Shown here: positions 59,225-64,000 of the stretch, in pieces
How the letters are laid out: each line of letters starts with the position of its first letter
Numbering within the stretch: position 1 is the first letter of the stretch
Assembly: GCA_025200525.1 (NCBI GenBank)
Contig: CM045762.1
Location: forward strand, 120,964,979 to 121,028,978
DNA length: 64,000 nucleotides
Origin: Camellia lanceoleosa
Lineage: Eukaryota > Streptophyta > Magnoliopsida > Ericales > Theaceae
Direction of reading: 5' to 3'
Notes under the pieces: generated by a model
Seen by the model: the letters and a program-made list of their open reading frames with translations, nothing else
What the model was told of the DNA's origin: nothing
Databases searched by the model: none
Made by a program: the position numbers and the translations under genes

Positions 59225-61282
59225 ATGGACAGTGCTATGTTTTTGTTGTGCAAATAGGGGAATAATACTATTGTCATTAATGTTTCATGCGAATTGAATT
59301 TTAAGAAATTGGTTGGCATTTTGTGTAACACATAGCAGAATTTGAAACATAGGACGATCTGTATTTCATGTTTTATTGTGGGCCATCTAAATTGTATGGT
59401 TTGAAATAATATTGATTTTCTAAATATGTTAAGGGTTGTTTGTGCATGTCGTGTTGATATAGTTGATGTTTCAGTTGTTAGGTGTAGCACTTCTGATCAA
59501 AATGATGAAGTGAGGTCTAATTGGGTAGATGTTGTGCATAGTGAATGTGATAGGCTCGTGGATATTGAAAAGAATTCACTCTCTGAGTTTTGTTCTCACA
59601 AAAAAAATGTGTTATTGTCAGCTGGTTGGCGAAATAATATTAGAAGTGTTGGACAAAAGTTTGACGGTGGTGTGGTTAAGTTCTATACTATTTTGTGTAA
59701 GTATGCTATTGAGGTTGGTTTTTAGTTTACGTATGTTAAAAATGACAAGCTGAGGGCTACGGAAGAATGTGCATATAAGGAATCAAGGGGATATATGTGG
59801 CGTGTACATATTTCAGTTAAAAAAATAAATGGGTTCTTTTACATAAGAACTTTGAACAATGAACATACGTGTGGTGTGGCGGTTCGTACTAGTAGACATG
59901 GTAAAATGACTTCCAGCTTAGTTTCTGGGCTGATACTTGAAGATGTAAGTGCGAAGCCTTTAACTCGTCCAGTGGATGTTGTCAAAGAAATGAAAGATAA
60001 GTATAGAGTCTCAATCAGTTATAACTGTGGTTGGTTGGGGGTTAAAAAAGCCAAAGGTAGTACACTGTGTGAATTTTCTTTAGATGTTACCACTGTATGG
60101 ATTTTCTCTGGATTTGGCCACTATGTGAATTTTCTTTGGATTTTGGCACTGTGTGAAATTGCTCTGGTTTATTGTGTGAATTTTCTCTGCATGTGTATAG
60201 CTAATATGCTTGTTCCTATTTGTTTTGTCGGGTTTTTCCTATAGCTTTTGCCATTGTTAATGCTAAGAATAAAGATAGTTGGTGTTGGTTCCTTGAACAT
60301 TTATGTGAATTATTGGGATTGGAGAGGGTGATAAGTTTCATATCAGATCGACATTATAGTATTGTGGAAGGAATTGCTAGCTTTTTCCCTAATTGCTATC
60401 ATGCATTTTGTCTTGAACATCTAAAGAGAAATTTGAGGGATAGGTTATCATGTAGATACACAAATTTGGTTAGGGAGACGATCGTGTCCAAGTTTTCAAA
60501 ATGTGCATATGCGCCAACAAAGGCATCATTCCATTTCAAGTTAAATGAATTAATAAGTGAGGGAAGAGACATTGTAAGTGTTTTCTTGAGAATTTTACCA
60601 TATGAAAATTGGAGTGATGCATATTTTGGAGGAAAAACATTATGGCGAAATATACTCAAATGTTGCTGAGTCATTCAATTCATGGATACAAGAAGCTTGG
60701 CATTTGCCAATAACAAATTTGGTGGACAAGATACGGTTGCAAATCATGAATACAAGGTCTGATAAGAAGCTACTTTCTAGTAAATGGAATAAAGTTCTCT
60801 GTCCTCGTATGGATAGTGTGTTGGAGAAGGCTTTTATGGATGGGAGGATGTGAAATGTGAGTTTATCATCTGATAATGCGTTTGAAGTGCATTGTTTTTC
60901 TTCGGCTATGGTTAATCTTGGGTTGAGAACTTGTTCATGTCGAAAATGGAAAATAAATGGGTATCCATGTCAACATGCTGTTGTTGTAATTTTTAGGAGT
61001 GAAAAGAATTTGAATTCATTTGTTGAACCATTTTTCCATATTAATATATATCATCAAGCATACTCGTTGTCGATTGGCCCAGTTCCAACTGTTGAAAAAC
61101 CTATGTGTAGCATTGATGATGCTATGATTTTATCTCCATTGAGTAAGAGACCAGCTAGAAGACCAAAGAAAAACAGAATTGCTTCTACTGGAGAGCTTAA
61201 AAGGGTGATGAAGTGTTGTCAATATTGGAGTATTGGTCGCCATAATAAGAGGACATGCAAGAAACCTTTATTAAATAGTTGA
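59225..61282 (+). pseudogene. Degenerate mudrA-like MULE transposase 2
   Basis: Homologous along its length to the transposase at 31799-34187. PB1-like start (59225, with early stops), MuDR domain (59570-60050), second catalytic Asp in 'ISDRHYSI' (about 60340), Glu in 'VAESFN' (about 60665), SWIM finger 'CSCRKWKINGYPCQH' (about 60935-60980), and a damaged C-terminal knuckle. The segment with the first catalytic Asp (about 85 codons) is missing; 60060-60235 instead holds repeats of 'TGTGTGAATTTTCT.TGG'. Stops at 59723 (CAG to TAG) and 60851 (TGG to TGA), and a frameshift near 60630. Inactive. Confidence 0.88.
60065..60205. repeat. TGTGTGAATTTTCTCTGGAT repeats replacing transposase core
   Basis: Four imperfect units of about 30 bp. 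In reverse they read as 'AGAGAAAATT(C/A)ACACA', the same word as the repeats flanking this MULE. Confidence 0.7.
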
Positions 61283-61496
61283 AGATAATACATTTTATTG
61301 ATTGAATAATATATTTGAAAATATTAGAGGAATTTATGTTGCATTTTTTGATGTTGGTTAACAGAGAGAAATTTGTATGGGTATGGATCTTATTACAAAA
61401 ATAATGTGTCTATTGTGCATTGTGTTTATTAGTTTTCTCTGAAATTTTTTCTGTAATTTCTAGACCGATGCACTTGTGTTTTTGAAACATATTTTT

Positions 61497-61605
61497 GGGC
61501 AGTGTGTTTATAATACCAATCAAATTCATCGAGAGAAATTTGTCAATAGCAGAGAAAATTACTGTGTATTGTGTTTTTTGAAATGTACTTTTGGGCTGTG
61601 TTGTT
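61497..61605. repeat. Single unit of the 97-bp repeat
   Basis: 'CAGTGTGTTTATAATA....CAAATTCATC.AGAGAAATTTG' followed by 'AGAGAAAATTACTGTGTATTGTGTTTTTTGAA'. It matches the array at 63185-63475. Confidence 0.75.
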
Positions 61606-61970
61606 AGTAAAAATTATGCAAAGTCATGATCGACAGAGACTTAACAAAAATTTTAACCAAACAACCAAACATGAAATCAGACGACTGTGTAAAGGTTCTA
61701 ATGCCTTGAAAGTACAAGGACTTCTTTAGAACAATTAACAATCGAAAGAGTGAAGTAAACACAGAAAAACTTTTATTGAAATCTTCCAAGTTTACAAGGT
61801 TACAAACTGTTGAAAACTACTCCTAAAAGTTAAGATAATCTACTCCTAAGAATTAAAGTAGACTACTCCTAAAGATTAAAAAAAATAAAAAAAATTAATA
61901 ATAAATAAAAAGCTGTGATAAGTTTGATGATTTGTTGATGATCTTTCCCCTTTGGCACTTTTTGCTTTTA
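61606..61970. other. AT-rich junction sequence
   Basis: No gene. 'CTACTCCTAA.A.TTAA' recurs three times (about 61818-61880). It lies between the 97-bp repeat unit and the 398-bp array. Confidence 0.5.
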
Positions 61971-63146
61971 TACCTCCCTATTTTTCTCTGGCCCACGATT
62001 GTATGATTCCCCTAAATCTTGCAACTGTTACTACACAACTGCTTCAACTGCTTTCTCACTTCCCAACCCTTAAACTTCACCAAGTCTTCCTTTCTATCTT
62101 GAACCACCTCCTTCATGTTTCCACGTGTTCCTCAGTCCTTTGGACCTTCTATCGATTGAGAAAAACTTCCATTTTGCATATGACTTATCTTGCAAGTTGC
62201 CCACTAAGCCTATGACCTAGCCTGATAACTGCTACATCATCTGAACCATCAAATGCATGTGATCAACCTCTCTAATGCCACCTATCCCTTGACTGCTAAA
62301 AGACTTCATTTTGAATTCACTGCCACATGTCATCATCCGATTAATCCTCATATCCTTCTGTTTTTATACCTTCCCATTTTTCTTTGGCCTACGATTGCAT
62401 AATTCTCCTAAATCCTGCAACTGTTACTGCACAACTGCTGCAACTGCTCTCTCACTTCCCAACCCTCAAACATACCAAGTCCTTCTTTTCTATCTATCGA
62501 ACCACATCTCTTTCATGTGGCCACATGTCCCTCAGTTCTTTGGACCTTCAATCAACAAAGAAAAACTTTGATTCTGCATATGACTCTTCTTGCAAGTTGC
62601 CCACTACGCCCATAACTTAGCCTGATAACTGCTCCATCATCTGAGCCATCTAATGTATGTGATCAACCTCTCTAATGCCACATATCCCTTGACTGCTGAA
62701 TGACTTCATTTTGACTTCACTGCCACGTGTCATCATCCGATTAATCCTCCTATCCTTCTATTTTTATACCTTCCCATTTTTCTCTGGCCCACAATTACAT
62801 GATTTCCCTAAATCCTGCAACTATTACTGCATAACTGCTACAACTTCTCTCTCACTTCCCAACCCTCAAACTTCACGAATTCTTCATTTCTATTTATCGA
62901 ATCACCTCTCCTTCATGTGGCCATGTGTCCCTCAATCTTTTGGACCTTCCATTGACAGAGAAAAACTTCTATTCTGCACATGACTCTTCTTGCAAGCTGC
63001 CCACTAAGCCCATAACCTAGCCCAATAACTGCTCTATCATCTGAACCATCCAATGCATGTGATCAACCTCTCTAACGCCACATGCCCTTTGACTACTGAA
63101 AGACTTCATTTTGACTTCACTGCCACGTGTCATCATCCGATTAATC
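61971..63146. repeat. Three-copy 398-bp tandem repeat
   Basis: Unit starts at 61971, 62367 and 62767 ('TACCT.CC.ATTTTTCT.TGGCC'), each ending '...GTCATCATCCGATTAATCC'. Copies are about 85-90% identical by eye. Short frames in each copy are in step with one another but are not conserved as a protein. Confidence 0.9.
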
Positions 63147-63184
63147 CACTTGTTGATAGGAATTTTACAAAAATGGGTGCAAAC

Positions 63185-63475
63185 AAGTGTGTATATAATA
63201 CCAATCAAATTCATCAAAAGAAATTTTCCAATAGCAAAAAAAGATTACTTTGCGTAGCAAGTTTTTTGAAGCATACTTTAAGCAGTGTATTTATAATAGC
63301 AGTCAGATTCATCTAGAGAAATCTGCTAATAACAGAGAAAATTACTGTGTATTATGTTTTTTCAAACATACTTTGGGCAGTGTGTTTATAATATAAGTCA
63401 AATTCATCTAGAGAAATTTGCCAATAGTAGAGAAAATTACTCTATGCATTGTGTTTTTTGAATTTGATGGTGTGA
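63185..63475. repeat. 97-bp tandem repeat array (about 3 units)
   Basis: Units of 'GTGTTTATAATA..A.TCAAATTCATCTAGAGAAATTTG..AATAG.AGAGAAAATTACT.TG..TTGTGTTTTTT'. The same unit at 61497 shows that the 398-bp array (61606-63170) was inserted into this array. Confidence 0.75.
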
Positions 63476-63617
63476 ATTACTTTGTGCATTGTTTTGTACC
63501 AACAAAGTGCATTACAATTTACATGATCATATAGGCACCATTTTTGCATGATACAAGAAAAAATTTCTCTATGAAATTCTGGTAACTTCAAACCAGAGAA
63601 ATTTCTTCAGACATATA

Positions 63618-63906
63618 GGGTTCGTTTGGTTTGAATCTCTGAAAAAATTTTGGAAAAATTTCTCTACAAATGAGTTTTCAGAAAAACTCAAACCAAACAT
63701 GTTTCCCAAAAAAATTTTCCAAAACTTCTAAACCAAACATGTTTTCCAAACAAATCTCTCTCTCACACATATCAAATCAATCACTTTTTCCAAAACTCTC
63801 TCTCAAAATCATTTTCCAAAACATCTTTTGAAAAAAACCAAACCAAACATGTTTTCGTACTTTTTATCTCTAAAACACATCTCCCAAACACAAACCAAAC
63901 ATACCC
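63618..63906. mobile_element. MITE with GGGTTCGTTTGGTTTG / CAAACCAAACATACCC ends (289 bp)
   Basis: Terminal inverted repeats GGGT(T/A)(C/T)GTTTGGTTTG. Inside, the phrase 'ACCAAACATGTTTTCC' recurs. ATA flanks both ends, a possible 3-bp duplication. The short duplication and GG-starting ends suggest PIF/Harbinger, but the superfamily is uncertain. Confidence 0.65.
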
Positions 63907-64000
63907 ATAATTTTCTCTTTGTGTATTGTGTTGACAATCACTACTTAGCATGCATTATATAAAATAAAATAAAAAAAATATTTAACCATTTTTTTGCACC
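63907..64000. other. AT-rich end of window
   Basis: No feature seen. Confidence 0.4.

Noticed and set aside
61952..62983. Three similar 86-90-codon plus frames
   Set aside because: They are one frame repeated by the 398-bp unit, with no conserved start or end and no domain.

Overview
This is nuclear DNA from a flowering plant, probably a eudicot with a repeat-rich genome; the species cannot be named from the window. The evidence is two Tat-type Ty3/gypsy retrotransposons with two RNase H domains and antisense extra genes, Mutator-like elements (MULEs) with SWIM-type transposases and a ULP1-like protease gene, short GT-AG introns, and AT-rich spacers packed with foldback elements. I find no convincing host gene, tRNA or rRNA. 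Almost every long reading frame belongs to a transposable element or is its shadow.

Layout. 1-3146: right part of a long LTR (start outside the window) with a TATA box, carrying a 966-bp hAT-like insertion (1419-2384). 3147-25390: a foldback element split by a 21-kb Tat-type retrotransposon (3571-24559, target duplication ACAGT). That element carries a decayed gag-pol on + and two extra genes on - between pol and the 3' LTR. The first, with a plant-mobile-domain-like protein, is itself cut by a 5.5-kb giant solo LTR (13718-19256, duplication CCAAG) that holds a hairpin minisatellite. 25391-25902: AT-rich spacer. 25903-41890: a second foldback, split by another copy of the giant solo LTR (26402-30364, duplication AGTAT) and by an 11.1-kb MULE (30499-41629). 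The MULE has a mudrA-like transposase on + and a ULP1-like protease gene on -, and is itself hit by a 1.1-kb solo LTR (40418-41536, duplication CATAT). 41891-44280: AT-rich spacer with an 87-bp tandem duplication and a 424-bp foldback element with a 9-bp duplication. 44286-55998: a complete 11.7-kb Tat-type element (duplication CATGC) with nearly identical LTRs, frameshifted gag-pol and an antisense gypsy-type 'Transposase_28'-like gene. 56004-59224: AT-rich spacer with another foldback element. 59225-61282: a dead mudrA-like transposase that has lost its first catalytic segment. 61283-64000: tandem arrays (about 97-bp and 398-bp units) and a MITE with GGGT-type ends.

How the parts relate. 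The window is an insertion stack whose order can be read from target duplications. Decay is dominated by C-to-T changes: most premature stops are CAG, CAA or CGA codons turned to TAG, TAA or TGA, or TGG turned to TAG or TGA. Lesions also hit catalytic residues (integrase E to K, MULE transposase D to N). The antisense genes in both Tat elements and the protease gene in the MULE are the accessory content most worth following.
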